Positions 1 through 5,563 of a DNA stretch of 5,563 bases are shown piece after piece. The DNA lies in contig DAOWIP010000330.1 in NCBI GenBank assembly GCA_030640865.1, positions 1 to 5,563 of the forward strand. The letters are read 5' to 3'. Position 1 is the first letter of the stretch; each line of letters begins with the position of its first letter. This DNA is from Sedimentisphaerales bacterium. Lineage in GTDB: Bacteria; Planctomycetota; Phycisphaerae; Sedimentisphaerales; SM23-30. Under the pieces are notes generated by a model, which saw only the letters and a program-made list of their open reading frames with translations, did no database searches and had not been told where the DNA came from. The translations under genes were made by a program, and so were the position numbers.

Positions 1-600
1 AGAATTGAATTCGACCGTATGGTTGCCGACTGACAGGCTGCTTACCGTAGCGCCACTGTTTTGCCACGAACCACTGTCCACCCGCCACTGGGCACCGGCA
101 TCGGTAGCGCCCTGTGGGGAAATAGTTACACACAGCGAACCGGTCTGTTGTGTGTATGTTCCGCCCGCGTTCTCTGTTTGACCATCGTTGATCTGCACAT
201 TCTGGTTGGCCGGTGTGTCCCATCCGGTAACAGAATTGAATTCGACTGTATGGCTGCCGACCGACAGGCCACTTACGGTAACACCGCTGTTTTGCCATGA
301 GCCGCCGTCCACCCGCCATTGGGCACCGGCATCGGTAGCGCCCTGTGGGGAAATAGTTACACACAGCGAGCTGGTCTGTTGGGTGTATGTTCCGCTTATG
401 TTAGTTGTTTGACCATCATTGATCTGCGCATTCTGGTTGGCTGGTGTGTTCCAGCCGGTAACAGAATTGAATTCGACCGTATGGTTGCCGACTGACAGGC
501 TGCTTACCGTAGCGCCACTGTTTTGCCATGAGCCACCATCAACCCGCCATTGGGCGCCGGCGGTATTCGCCTCCGTAGGAGATATCGTTACCTGCAGCGA
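1..600 (-). repeat. Tandem 231-bp coding repeats (PEGA-like, at least 2.6 units)
   Basis: Three in-frame units of exactly 231 bp (77 residues) lie head to tail: 600-370, 369-139 and 138 to the window edge. Each encodes the pattern SLxVTISPxxAxxAGAQWRV, then GSWQNSG, LSVGxHTVEFNSVTGW, TPANQN and GTYTQQT. Positions 1-66 are identical to 463-528 (two units away), and 89-138 are identical to 320-369 (one unit away). The first unit in the protein is the most diverged in its N-terminal part. The fold resembles small PEGA-like beta domains that act as spacers or adhesive stalks in surface proteins; this is inference from the pattern. The array continues outside the window, so the copy number is unknown. 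Confidence 0.92.
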
Positions 601-3501
601 GCCGGTTGGAGCTGCGCCATTGACGACCACAGTTACAGTATCGATATCCACCAGACCATCACCATCAGTTGCCTTGAAAGTCAGTACATGAGTACCTTCG
701 CTCAAGGTTCGATCGAGAGTACCTCCGCTGATAAGCAGAGTCGATCCATCATACCAGCTTAAATTAGTGATGTTGTTCTCTGCATCACTTGCTGCCCCTT
801 CAAAGTGAACTTGGTCCTCTTCCGGGTCAGTATCCGTCCCTGTTGCCGCGGTTGGGGGATGATTGGCTGAACAAAGGGTAGAAACCTCGCCCGCGCTTAA
901 GACGCGATTATAGATGCGAACATCGTCAATCAAACCATTGAACGACTCATCACGCCAGTCCGGATTTCCTGTATTTCCGATGTCCGCAAAAGTATTTAAG
1001 CTCGCCAAACCAGTGTAGGTGCCGTTAGCCCTGGGCGTGCCATTAACATAGACAACATAATTTGTACCATTCCAGGTTAGTGTGATATGATACCAGGTGT
1101 TCAATGAGATGCTTTCAATATTAGCGCCGACGGCGTGAGAGTCACCAAGCCCCAGATTAAGAAAGCCCTCGTTAATGTATAGTTGTATTCTATCACTCCA
1201 GGAACCAATCGCATGGCCAAAGAGATAATAGCTTCCCGATACATCCTCCGCTTTGGCCCACAAGGCAACGGTTCCATGTCCGGCACTTAAATCGTCTGTC
1301 GGTATCTGTACAGCCCCGTTAGTCCCATCAAATTGCACTGCGCCGCCGCCGGGAATCCAGTCAACGGCCGGCGTATTAACCAATGTCCCAGTGTTACCCT
1401 GCCCGGAAGAATCCGCTGCGGAATCACCCGCAGCCTCAGAAAAATGCCAATGCCCCACCGGCTCATCACCCGGCCCAGGACTATCATCATTCACTATGAT
1501 ACATTCACCCTGATTATCAGCAATCGTGGCGTTGGCAGGATTGGATAAATTGATATGAAAGGTTTCATCAGGTTCTATGTTTGTATCACCATTTACCGAT
1601 ACGGTAATCGTTCGTTCCGTTGTCCCGATGGGAAAAGACAGTGTATCGGAGACAGCGACATAATCACCATCCGCCGTTGTGGCCGTCCCGTTTGCTGTGG
1701 TGTAGTTCACGGTTACGATCTCATCACCAGCCGCCGAAAGAGACACGGTAAAAGCGACATCGGCTGTGCCGCTGTCCGCTTCCGTTATGCTTTGGTCGGA
1801 GATGGAAATAAGAGGCTGAGAAGGTGTGCCTCCATATTCGTAGCAACCGGCATCGGGTGGGATTGAGCGGTAAACGCCGAGAATATCCGAGATAGGATAG
1901 TTTGCAGGATCACCATGCCCTACCCCCAGACTGCTCGCTGATGCGTGTCGGAAATCGCCATTAGCTGAATCTACGAACAACGCAAAAAATGCAGGATTGT
2001 TCCAATCTCCATCGAGAAAACCTGTAGTATCCGCAAAATCAAAATCAGTATCAGCCCTGTTTATGATATTGTGTCCCTCTGCAACAATAGCACCATAGTT
2101 ACCCCAGTTTTCCGCTTTAGATATGATATTGCCTGCAATAGTATAATTAGATGAATGTCTGGCTAATTCCAAAGTTCCAATAACGATATTGTTCCTGAAA
2201 ATAAGACCGTCAATAGCACTTACACGAACAGTTCCCGTTTGTTCATCCGTAGCACTTGTGTACGTGTTGTAAAACAGGTTATTTTCAATCAGCCAGTTGT
2301 GCCCAGCAGCTTCCGTATAGCTGGGAGCAAGAGCTGGATTTAACCATACTAACTGATGGTCGGAATTATAAAACTTATTTCCACGTACAGTAACATTGTC
2401 ACTTTGGGTAGTAGGCGCATTTGCCTGCATCAAATCAGTATGCGCAAGACCACGAAAATAATAATTAACATTACTTGGCGTTCCACCATCAGCAATTGTC
2501 TTACTTAAAGTGATTTCAGTATCACTAACTATCGTAACGTAAACATTATCTTGATTTACTTTAACATTATTACCCGATATGACGACAAGTTCTGTCGCAG
2601 CAGCAAAAGTGTCGCCTGCAGTATTCCACAAAGCATTATTATTAGTCATTGATAAACCATTAGCAGCAAATACTGTGTCAGTAGGAGTCTCAGCTAACGT
2701 AGGTTTATAAACTTCGAGGTCATAAACATCATTGCCCTGTATCAAAATATCATTAACACCGCCAAGAGCAATGTTGTCAGATGCGATATTGTGAATAGCA
2801 CTGTCTATAACTTCTACGCCAACTGATTGGTCAATACTTATACCTGTATAACAATCAGAAATATCTGAATTAGTTATACTGACATTATTAGCTTTTATAT
2901 GTATGCCGGTAACAAAACCAGACAAAGAACTTACCCCTGTACCTCTTATAGTACAATTGTTTATATCAATATTATTAGCGGTATCATAAATTTGAATGCC
3001 TATTCCATTTGCATAGCCAACAACATCAGACAAAACATAGCCATCCCCTATAAGTGTCAGATTCGTAAATTCCCAATGGTCAAAACCAGATACTTTAATA
3101 CAATAACCATACGTACCATCTTGGGTGATAATCAAGCCATCTATCTTTATATACGCCGTATTTGCAGTATCGCCGATACACAGTATTCTATCCACACTTA
3201 CTTCATCACCATCAGCCGCTTGAAAAGTTACCCAATCATCGTACAGAGTCCCGTTTATTTGACTCCAATCACCATAATCCCCATCAGCCATTATTACAGT
3301 ATCACCACCTGTAACCGAAGATCTTGCCTTCGCAAGGGTTTGCCAAGGCTGTTCGCTGGTGCCGGGATTGCCGTCGTTGCCGTTGACGGCATCGAGATAG
3401 TAGGTTGCAGCAGAAGCGAGGCTGGGGCCGATAAGGCAGGCAATCAGCAGAAAGGGTAGATAGAATCGATGTGAATGGTGAATTTGCTTTTTATTGGCCA
3501 T
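1..3501 (-). CDS. Large secreted multidomain protein: beta-helix, Calx-beta, LamG, Ig-like and PEGA-like repeats (C-terminus off the left edge)
   Basis: I translated this frame by hand; it is open for 1167 codons from ATG at 3501 to the window edge, so the gene is partial. An AAGG lies 11 nt before the ATG. Residues 1-32 form a signal peptide (basic KK/H/R, hydrophobic 13-25, ASAA near 29-32); L19-I20-A21-C22 also fits a lipobox. Residues 33-60 (YYLDAVNGNDGNPGTSEQPW) match the start of secreted beta-helix proteins. Rungs such as NNIDINNCTIRG (174-187), DNVTVRGNKFYNS (368-380) and GLIFRNNIVIGT (432-443) follow, closing with NGDFRH...PPDAGCYEYGG (514-558), the usual end module. Next come Calx-beta (about 562-673, DGDY and EPDETF), LamG-like (681-878, GHWHF, TWYHITLTWNG, FNGLIDDVRIYNR), an Ig/PKD-like domain (881-963) and 77-residue PEGA-like repeats from 968. 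Likely extracellular, possibly adhesive or glycan-binding; no enzyme active site is evident. A C-terminal sorting signal cannot be seen. Confidence 0.93.
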   Translation of the reverse strand, partial: MANKKQIHHSHRFYLPFLLIACLIGPSLASAATYYLDAVNGNDGNPGTSEQPWQTLAKARSSVTGGDTVIMADGDYGDWSQINGTLYDDWVTFQAADGDEVSVDRILCIGDTANTAYIKIDGLIITQDGTYGYCIKVSGFDHWEFTNLTLIGDGYVLSDVVGYANGIGIQIYDTANNIDINNCTIRGTGVSSLSGFVTGIHIKANNVSITNSDISDCYTGISIDQSVGVEVIDSAIHNIASDNIALGGVNDILIQGNDVYDLEVYKPTLAETPTDTVFAANGLSMTNNNALWNTAGDTFAAATELVVISGNNVKVNQDNVYVTIVSDTEITLSKTIADGGTPSNVNYYFRGLAHTDLMQANAPTTQSDNVTVRGNKFYNSDHQLVWLNPALAPSYTEAAGHNWLIENNLFYNTYTSATDEQTGTVRVSAIDGLIFRNNIVIGTLELARHSSNYTIAGNIISKAENWGNYGAIVAEGHNIINRADTDFDFADTTGFLDGDWNNPAFFALFVDSANGDFRHASASSLGVGHGDPANYPISDILGVYRSIPPDAGCYEYGGTPSQPLISISDQSITEADSGTADVAFTVSLSAAGDEIVTVNYTTANGTATTADGDYVAVSDTLSFPIGTTERTITVSVNGDTNIEPDETFHINLSNPANATIADNQGECIIVNDDSPGPGDEPVGHWHFSEAAGDSAADSSGQGNTGTLVNTPAVDWIPGGGAVQFDGTNGAVQIPTDDLSAGHGTVALWAKAEDVSGSYYLFGHAIGSWSDRIQLYINEGFLNLGLGDSHAVGANIESISLNTWYHITLTWNGTNYVVYVNGTPRANGTYTGLASLNTFADIGNTGNPDWRDESFNGLIDDVRIYNRVLSAGEVSTLCSANHPPTAATGTDTDPEEDQVHFEGAASDAENNITNLSWYDGSTLLISGGTLDRTLSEGTHVLTFKATDGDGLVDIDTVTVVVNGAAPTGSLQVTISPTEANTAGAQWRVDGGSWQNSGATVSSLSVGNHTVEFNSVTGWNTPANQNAQINDGQTTNISGTYTQQTSSLCVTISPQGATDAGAQWRVDGGSWQNSGVTVSGLSVGSHTVEFNSVTGWDTPANQNVQINDGQTENAGGTYTQQTGSLCVTISPQGATDAGAQWRVDSGSWQNSGATVSSLSVGNHTVEFNS

Positions 3502-3571
3502 TGTTTATCTTACCTTGCCTCACTATATATTCGTATAATTTAGCGCAAAAACCTACCTATATTATTATGCT

Positions 3572-3600
3572 TATCTAATTTAACATATAAATTGTGTCAA
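3572..3600 (-). promoter_or_regulatory. Candidate sigma-70-type promoter for the large secreted protein gene
   Basis: On the minus strand a perfect TTGACA (3600-3595) is followed after 17 bp by TAGATA (3577-3572), which matches TATAAT at only 3 of 6 positions. Transcription would begin near 3565 and leave a leader of about 64 nt before the ATG at 3501. The -35 box, the spacing and the location support it; the poor -10 box and AT-rich surroundings weaken it. Confidence 0.35.
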
Positions 3601-3651
3601 TGCAAATAAAGTAATAAAATAGAAAAGAATAAGAAACTGCGGAGAAAATAT

Positions 3652-3829
3652 GGCACACGGATACAACGGATGAATATTTTAGACACTGATTAACACTGAT
3701 TTTCACTGTTGTTATGAACATTTGTGAGACTGTCTTTATCGGGAAACACATCGGATAAGATTTATAACCTCTTGTTATATCAGTGGTTATCTGTGTGAAC
3801 ATGTCCCTGCGCAGGCGGGGAACAGTGTC
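3652..3829. repeat. Cluster of short degenerate repeats (ACGGAT, ACACTGATT) with enclosing inverted ends
   Basis: ACGGAT occurs at 3657-3662 and 3666-3671, then ACACTGATT at 3684-3692 and again from 3693 (AACACTGATTTT), followed by CACTG. GACACTG at 3682-3688 is the inverse of CAGTGTC at 3823-3829. Between them lie a small hairpin TATAAC/GTTATA (3763-3768 with 3774-3779) and a GC palindrome CCTGCGCAGG (about 3807-3816). The arrangement looks like a degenerate intergenic repeat element rather than coding sequence. Its ACGGAT motif recurs in the second cluster at 4274-4371. Confidence 0.55.
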
Positions 3830-3862
3830 TTCTACTCTCTTGTGTCGCTTTGTAGTATTAGG

Positions 3863-3891
3863 TTGACTAATCGGGTTTTTCATTTTACACT
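3863..3891 (+). promoter_or_regulatory. Candidate plus-strand sigma-70-type promoter
   Basis: TTGACT (3863-3868, 5 of 6 to consensus) and TACACT (3886-3891, 4 of 6) are separated by exactly 17 bp. A transcript would start near 3898 and run toward epsI, giving a leader of about 500 nt, or a separate small RNA if it ends earlier. This is the best plus-strand promoter match I saw upstream of epsI, but such matches also arise by chance in AT-rich sequence. Confidence 0.35.
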
Positions 3892-4018
3892 ATCTATATC
3901 GATTATACAGGACACGGATGTCGGCGGCTGAATATAGTGCTAACAATTGGAATTTTCCGTTAATACGCGGGTAAATGCCTTTACGACAAAGTGTTACGGT
4001 CTTGCTCGCGGGAATTTC

Positions 4019-4061
4019 TATACGCGTTGCGTGTATATTATACTTTTTGACGCCAGCGTCA
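4019..4061. promoter_or_regulatory. Adjacent dyads, possible operator or RNA hairpins
   Basis: TGACGC (4048-4053) and GCGTCA (4056-4061) form a perfect 6-bp dyad around CA. Ten bases before it, TATACGC (4019-4025) faces GCGTGTATA (4029-4037), an imperfect dyad with a 2-nt bulge. A third small stem, GTAAA/TTTAC with a TGCC loop, is at 3971-3984. They lie downstream of the candidate promoter at 3863-3891, so they could be hairpins of a leader RNA or protein-binding dyads. Function is not shown by the sequence. Confidence 0.3.
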
Positions 4062-4273
4062 TAAGTTCGGAGCGACCTCAATCAGCCTGAAAATGCGGGT
4101 TTTTACTGTCGATTAAGACTTTTGGCGACATTATCTTTTTTACATAAAGTGGATGTGATAATCGAACCGATTATTCTCGTGTGTTAGTTTTTTTTGGCTT
4201 TTAGCTACCATCAACGGGTTATATTTTTTTAGACACTGCTAAATGGTTGGTTATCGGAACAATGAATTAAGAG

Positions 4274-4371
4274 TATGGAACACGGATCCGCCGCAGGCGG
4301 ACTGATGCAACGGATGGACAAGATTTAAATCCGTTTTTATCCGTCTAAATCCGTTAAATCCGTGTTCTATA
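4274..4371. repeat. Inverted-repeat element built from ACGGAT/ATCCGT units
   Basis: The outer arms TATGGAACACGGAT (4274-4287) and ATCCGTGTTCTATA (4358-4371) are complementary at 13 of 14 positions. Inside are a GC hairpin TCCGCC-GCA-GGCGGA (4287-4301), a second ACGGAT (4310-4315), and four ATCCGT copies starting at 4329, 4339, 4349 and 4358, that is every 9-10 bp. The element ends 27 bp before the epsI start. It looks like a small dispersed palindromic repeat; it could fold in RNA as part of the epsI leader. Confidence 0.7.
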
Positions 4372-4398
4372 ACGTGCTATAAACAGAAACGGGATAAA

Positions 4399-5115
4399 TT
4401 GAAAAAACATATTCTATATACCGGTCGTATCTGGCTCTGGTTGCTTGTAGTGGTTTTGCTGCTGGGGTCAGGGGCTGCCTATCGCGCTGTGGGGAAGCAT
4501 TACCGTGTCAATATCGACAGGCCGATAAAATTGCCGGTTCCACTTGAAGATTTCCCACTGAAGGTGGGCAACTGGGTTGGTAAGGAATCGAGTATCCCTA
4601 CTATCACCAGGGAATATATGGAGAAGAACTTCGCGGATGATTTTGTCAGCCGTCGTTATATCGATAGTGTAAGTAACCAATGGGCCGATGTTTATGTCGT
4701 ATATTGCGCTTCCAAGCCGGGTGGCATTCTTGGCCATCGGCCCCGTGTCTGCTACCGCGGCCACGGCTGGATACACGATAATACCAAACAAATAAATGTG
4801 GTTTCTCAATCAGGTAGGAACATCTCGTGCCTTTTGCATCGGTTTCATCGGCCAGCCCCGCAGTATGATTCGATCATCGTTCTGAACTTTTATATCCTGA
4901 ACGGCCAGATCACGACTGATGAGGATAAGTTTTCCGGTTACTGGGGCCGAAGGGTTAATATCGCGGGCGATCCGGCCAGATACGTGGCCCAGGTGCAGAT
5001 AAGCTCGGTCCATGAGAATTTCGTTCGCTCGGCCGCGAGGGAGTTCACAGACCTGATAATGCGTTTTTTGCCGGATGAGAGGGAGAAGTCAGAGGTCAGA
5101 AATAGGAAAAGATGA
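4399..5115 (+). CDS. epsI: EpsI/DUF3485-type exosortase-associated protein
   Basis: The 238-residue product begins MKKHIL and has one membrane segment at about residues 11-29, with the rest predicted outside the cytoplasm. The signature is G112-H-R-P-R-V-C118-Y-R-G-H-G-W124, matching the conserved H/C/G-x-GW motif of EpsI proteins, preceded by the family-typical 'LPxPLxDFPLKVGNWVG' stretch (45-61) and followed by H147-R and later VLNFYILNGQ (161-170). Family members accompany exosortases and are implicated in sorting or exopolysaccharide export; the exact reaction is not established. The start is TTG at 4399, since the next in-frame Met is residue 74 and a stop lies upstream at 4303-4305. GGGA at 4391-4394 is a weak, close ribosome-binding site. 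Length fits the family. No exosortase gene is in the window. The stop overlaps the next gene (ATGA). The last residues (about 227-238, REKSEVRNRKR) are encoded by heptad-repeat DNA and may not be original. Confidence 0.85.
   Translation: MKKHILYTGRIWLWLLVVVLLLGSGAAYRAVGKHYRVNIDRPIKLPVPLEDFPLKVGNWVGKESSIPTITREYMEKNFADDFVSRRYIDSVSNQWADVYVVYCASKPGGILGHRPRVCYRGHGWIHDNTKQINVVSQSGRNISCLLHRFHRPAPQYDSIIVLNFYILNGQITTDEDKFSGYWGRRVNIAGDPARYVAQVQISSVHENFVRSAAREFTDLIMRFLPDEREKSEVRNRKR
5087..5107 (+). repeat. Upstream heptad repeats flanking the four-helix-bundle gene
   Basis: AGTCAGA (5087-5093), GGTCAGA (5094-5100) and a degenerate AATAGGA (5101-5107) are three consecutive 7-bp units. They encode the tail of the EpsI protein and supply the AGGA ribosome-binding site of the next gene. 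The same heptad type (NNTCAGA/NNTTAGA) resumes directly after that gene's stop at 5464. Confidence 0.6.
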
Positions 5116-5462
5116 AAGATTTCAGGGAAATGCAGGTTTGGCACAAAGGGCATAAATTAGCTTTAGAGATTTATAACCTGACGGCTAAATTTCCAAAAGA
5201 AGAAATTTATGGACTATCCAGCCAGATTAGAAGGGCTGCCGTTTCCATACCGACTAATATCGCTGAAGGTTGCGGAAGAGGAAGCACTAAAGAGCTAAAA
5301 CAATTTTTAAGGATTTCGATGGGATCAGCATCAGAAGTGGAGTATCAAATTTTGTTATCATACGAACTGCGTTATATGAACCGTGAGACATATGATAACT
5401 TAAACTCTGATATTCAGGAAATCAAGAAAATGCTATCGAGCTATATAGTTAAAATAGATTAG
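5112..5462 (+). CDS. Four-helix-bundle protein of the S23 / 23S rRNA intervening-sequence family
   Basis: The 116-residue product matches the family along its whole length: F4..M7-x-VW10 and H14/A18 in helix 1, FP (27-28), YGL (33-35), Q38-I-R-R41, SIP (45-47), NIAEG (49-53), GR (55-56), then FL (65-66), GS (71-72) and E75-x-E77 in helix 3, and a fourth helix at about 91-113. Relatives are encoded in 23S rRNA intervening sequences of Leptospira and, as Avd, in diversity-generating retroelements; they assemble into small barrels and may bind nucleic acid. Free-standing copies such as this have no settled role. The ATG overlaps the epsI stop by 4 nt, and AGGA (5104-5107) lies 4 nt before it, so translational coupling is likely. 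It appears intact. The flanking heptad repeats and inverted repeat suggest arrival as a cassette. No reverse transcriptase or template repeat is visible here. Confidence 0.92.
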   Translation: MKDFREMQVWHKGHKLALEIYNLTAKFPKEEIYGLSSQIRRAAVSIPTNIAEGCGRGSTKELKQFLRISMGSASEVEYQILLSYELRYMNRETYDNLNSDIQEIKKMLSSYIVKID

Positions 5463-5525
5463 AAATTAGAAATCAGAAATCAGAAGTTAGAAATCTGACA
5501 ATCTGAAATCTGATATCTAATTTCT
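5461..5525. repeat. Heptad array folding into a 24-bp near-perfect inverted repeat
   Basis: Starting in the stop codon of the preceding gene, 5461-5484 pairs with 5502-5525 at 21 of 24 positions, with a 17-nt loop. The array is built of 7-bp units: AATTAGA, AATCAGA, AATCAGA and AGTTAGA (5464-5491), then AATCTGA units in the opposite sense (5492-5498, 5500-5506, 5507-5513) and TATCTAA. It could act as a weak AT-rich terminator or bidirectional RNA hairpin, or mark the end of a mobile cassette. It has no GC-rich stem or clean U-tract, so a classical intrinsic terminator is doubtful. Confidence 0.8.
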
Positions 5526-5537
5526 TTCTACTCAAGT

Positions 5538-5563
5538 GGTTACAGGAATTTTACGATGTAACC
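5538..5563. repeat. Small inverted repeat at the right edge
   Basis: GGTTACA (5538-5544) pairs with TGTAACC (5557-5563) across a 12-nt loop. It ends exactly at the window edge, so it may be longer. Its role is unknown; it may be a chance dyad. Confidence 0.35.

Larger units (their letters stand above)
3502..4398. other. AT-rich divergent intergenic spacer without a convincing gene
   Basis: This stretch of about 900 bp separates the minus-strand secreted protein gene from the plus-strand epsI gene. The open frames in it (for example minus 3575-3883 and 3890-4081) have no recognisable motif, run through repeat sequence and lack good ribosome-binding sites, so I do not call them genes. I found no tRNA or known riboswitch signature. 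What it does hold is two candidate promoters, two repeat clusters and a pair of dyads, listed separately. It could also contain gene remnants too decayed to recognise. Confidence 0.7.

Noticed and set aside
1..600. Regular repeats considered as a CRISPR array
   Set aside because: Units are 231 bp, coding and in frame, with no short repeat/unique spacer alternation.
61..762. Several plus-strand ORFs of 70-90 codons with similar sequences to each other
   Set aside because: They are antisense shadows of the 231-bp coding repeats; the minus frame is open throughout and has recognisable domains.
1253..1866. Plus- and minus-strand ORFs of 61-103 codons in this stretch
   Set aside because: They are shadows of the Calx-beta and LamG coding sequence; no family motif is visible in them.
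2899..3459. A 186-codon plus-strand ORF
   Set aside because: It lies opposite the start of the beta-helix protein; its composition (rich in I, Y, S, N) is what antisense AT-rich rungs produce, and the sense frame has a signal peptide and beta-helix motifs.
3522..3548. TTGCGC and TATAGT on the minus strand as a promoter closer to the large gene
   Set aside because: The spacer is only 15 bp and both boxes are poor; the pair at 3572-3600 is better.
3575..3883. A 102-codon minus-strand ORF in the spacer
   Set aside because: It is mostly made of the degenerate repeats, has no domain signature and covers the candidate promoter of the large gene.
3890..4081. A 63-codon minus-strand ORF
   Set aside because: No motif, no clear ribosome-binding site, and it crosses the dyads.
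4108..4139. TGTCG...CGACA stem followed by six T residues, terminator-like
   Set aside because: The stem is only 5 bp with a 14-nt loop and is separated from the T run by 5 nt; too weak to call.
4468..5153. Minus-strand ORFs opposite epsI
   Set aside because: They are shadows of a gene with a clear family signature on the plus strand.
5112..5462. Accessory (Avd-like) gene of a diversity-generating retroelement
   Set aside because: It is of the same structural family, but no reverse transcriptase, template repeat or variable repeat pair is visible in the window.
5544..5563. AGGA followed after 8 nt by ATG (5556-5558), like a gene start
   Set aside because: The codon after ATG is TAA, so no protein could begin there.

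Overview
The window reads as part of a bacterial chromosome from a lineage that uses the exosortase (PEP-CTERM type) protein-sorting system. I infer Planctomycetota, most likely Phycisphaerae-like. The reasons are the EpsI-family protein, a giant modular secreted beta-helix/Calx-beta/LamG/PEGA-like protein, a free-standing four-helix-bundle (S23/IVP family) gene, and short degenerate repeats such as ACGGAT/ATCCGT in the spacer. Verrucomicrobiota, Lentisphaerota or Omnitrophota remain possible; no rRNA or housekeeping marker is present to decide.

Layout. Positions 1-3501 are one uninterrupted minus-strand reading frame of 1167 codons. It starts at 3501 and runs off the left edge without a stop. 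It encodes a signal peptide, a right-handed beta-helix, a Calx-beta domain, a LamG-like (concanavalin-type) domain, an Ig/PKD-like domain and at least two and a half copies of a 77-residue repeat. Plus-strand ORFs inside this stretch are shadows. Positions 3502-4398 form an approximately 900 bp AT-rich spacer between divergent genes. It has no convincing protein gene but holds candidate promoters for both directions, two dyads and two clusters of short inverted and direct repeats. Positions 4399-5115 (+) encode an EpsI/DUF3485-type exosortase-associated protein with a TTG start. It overlaps by 4 nt (ATGA) a four-helix-bundle gene at 5112-5462. That small gene is bracketed by 7-bp repeats (consensus NNTCAGA) and followed by a 24-bp near-perfect inverted repeat, which suggests it sits in a repeat-bounded cassette inserted at the end of epsI.

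How the parts may work together (inference). The EpsI protein would act at the membrane with an exosortase encoded outside the window. The large secreted protein across the spacer is the kind of long repeat-rich surface or matrix protein that such systems sort, but its C-terminus, where a PEP-CTERM-like signal would be, lies beyond position 1. The four-helix-bundle protein has no evident functional link to either gene. No complete new system can be claimed from this window. The most interesting points are the heptad-bounded cassette, the mosaic tandem repeats in the giant gene and the repeat-rich divergent spacer.
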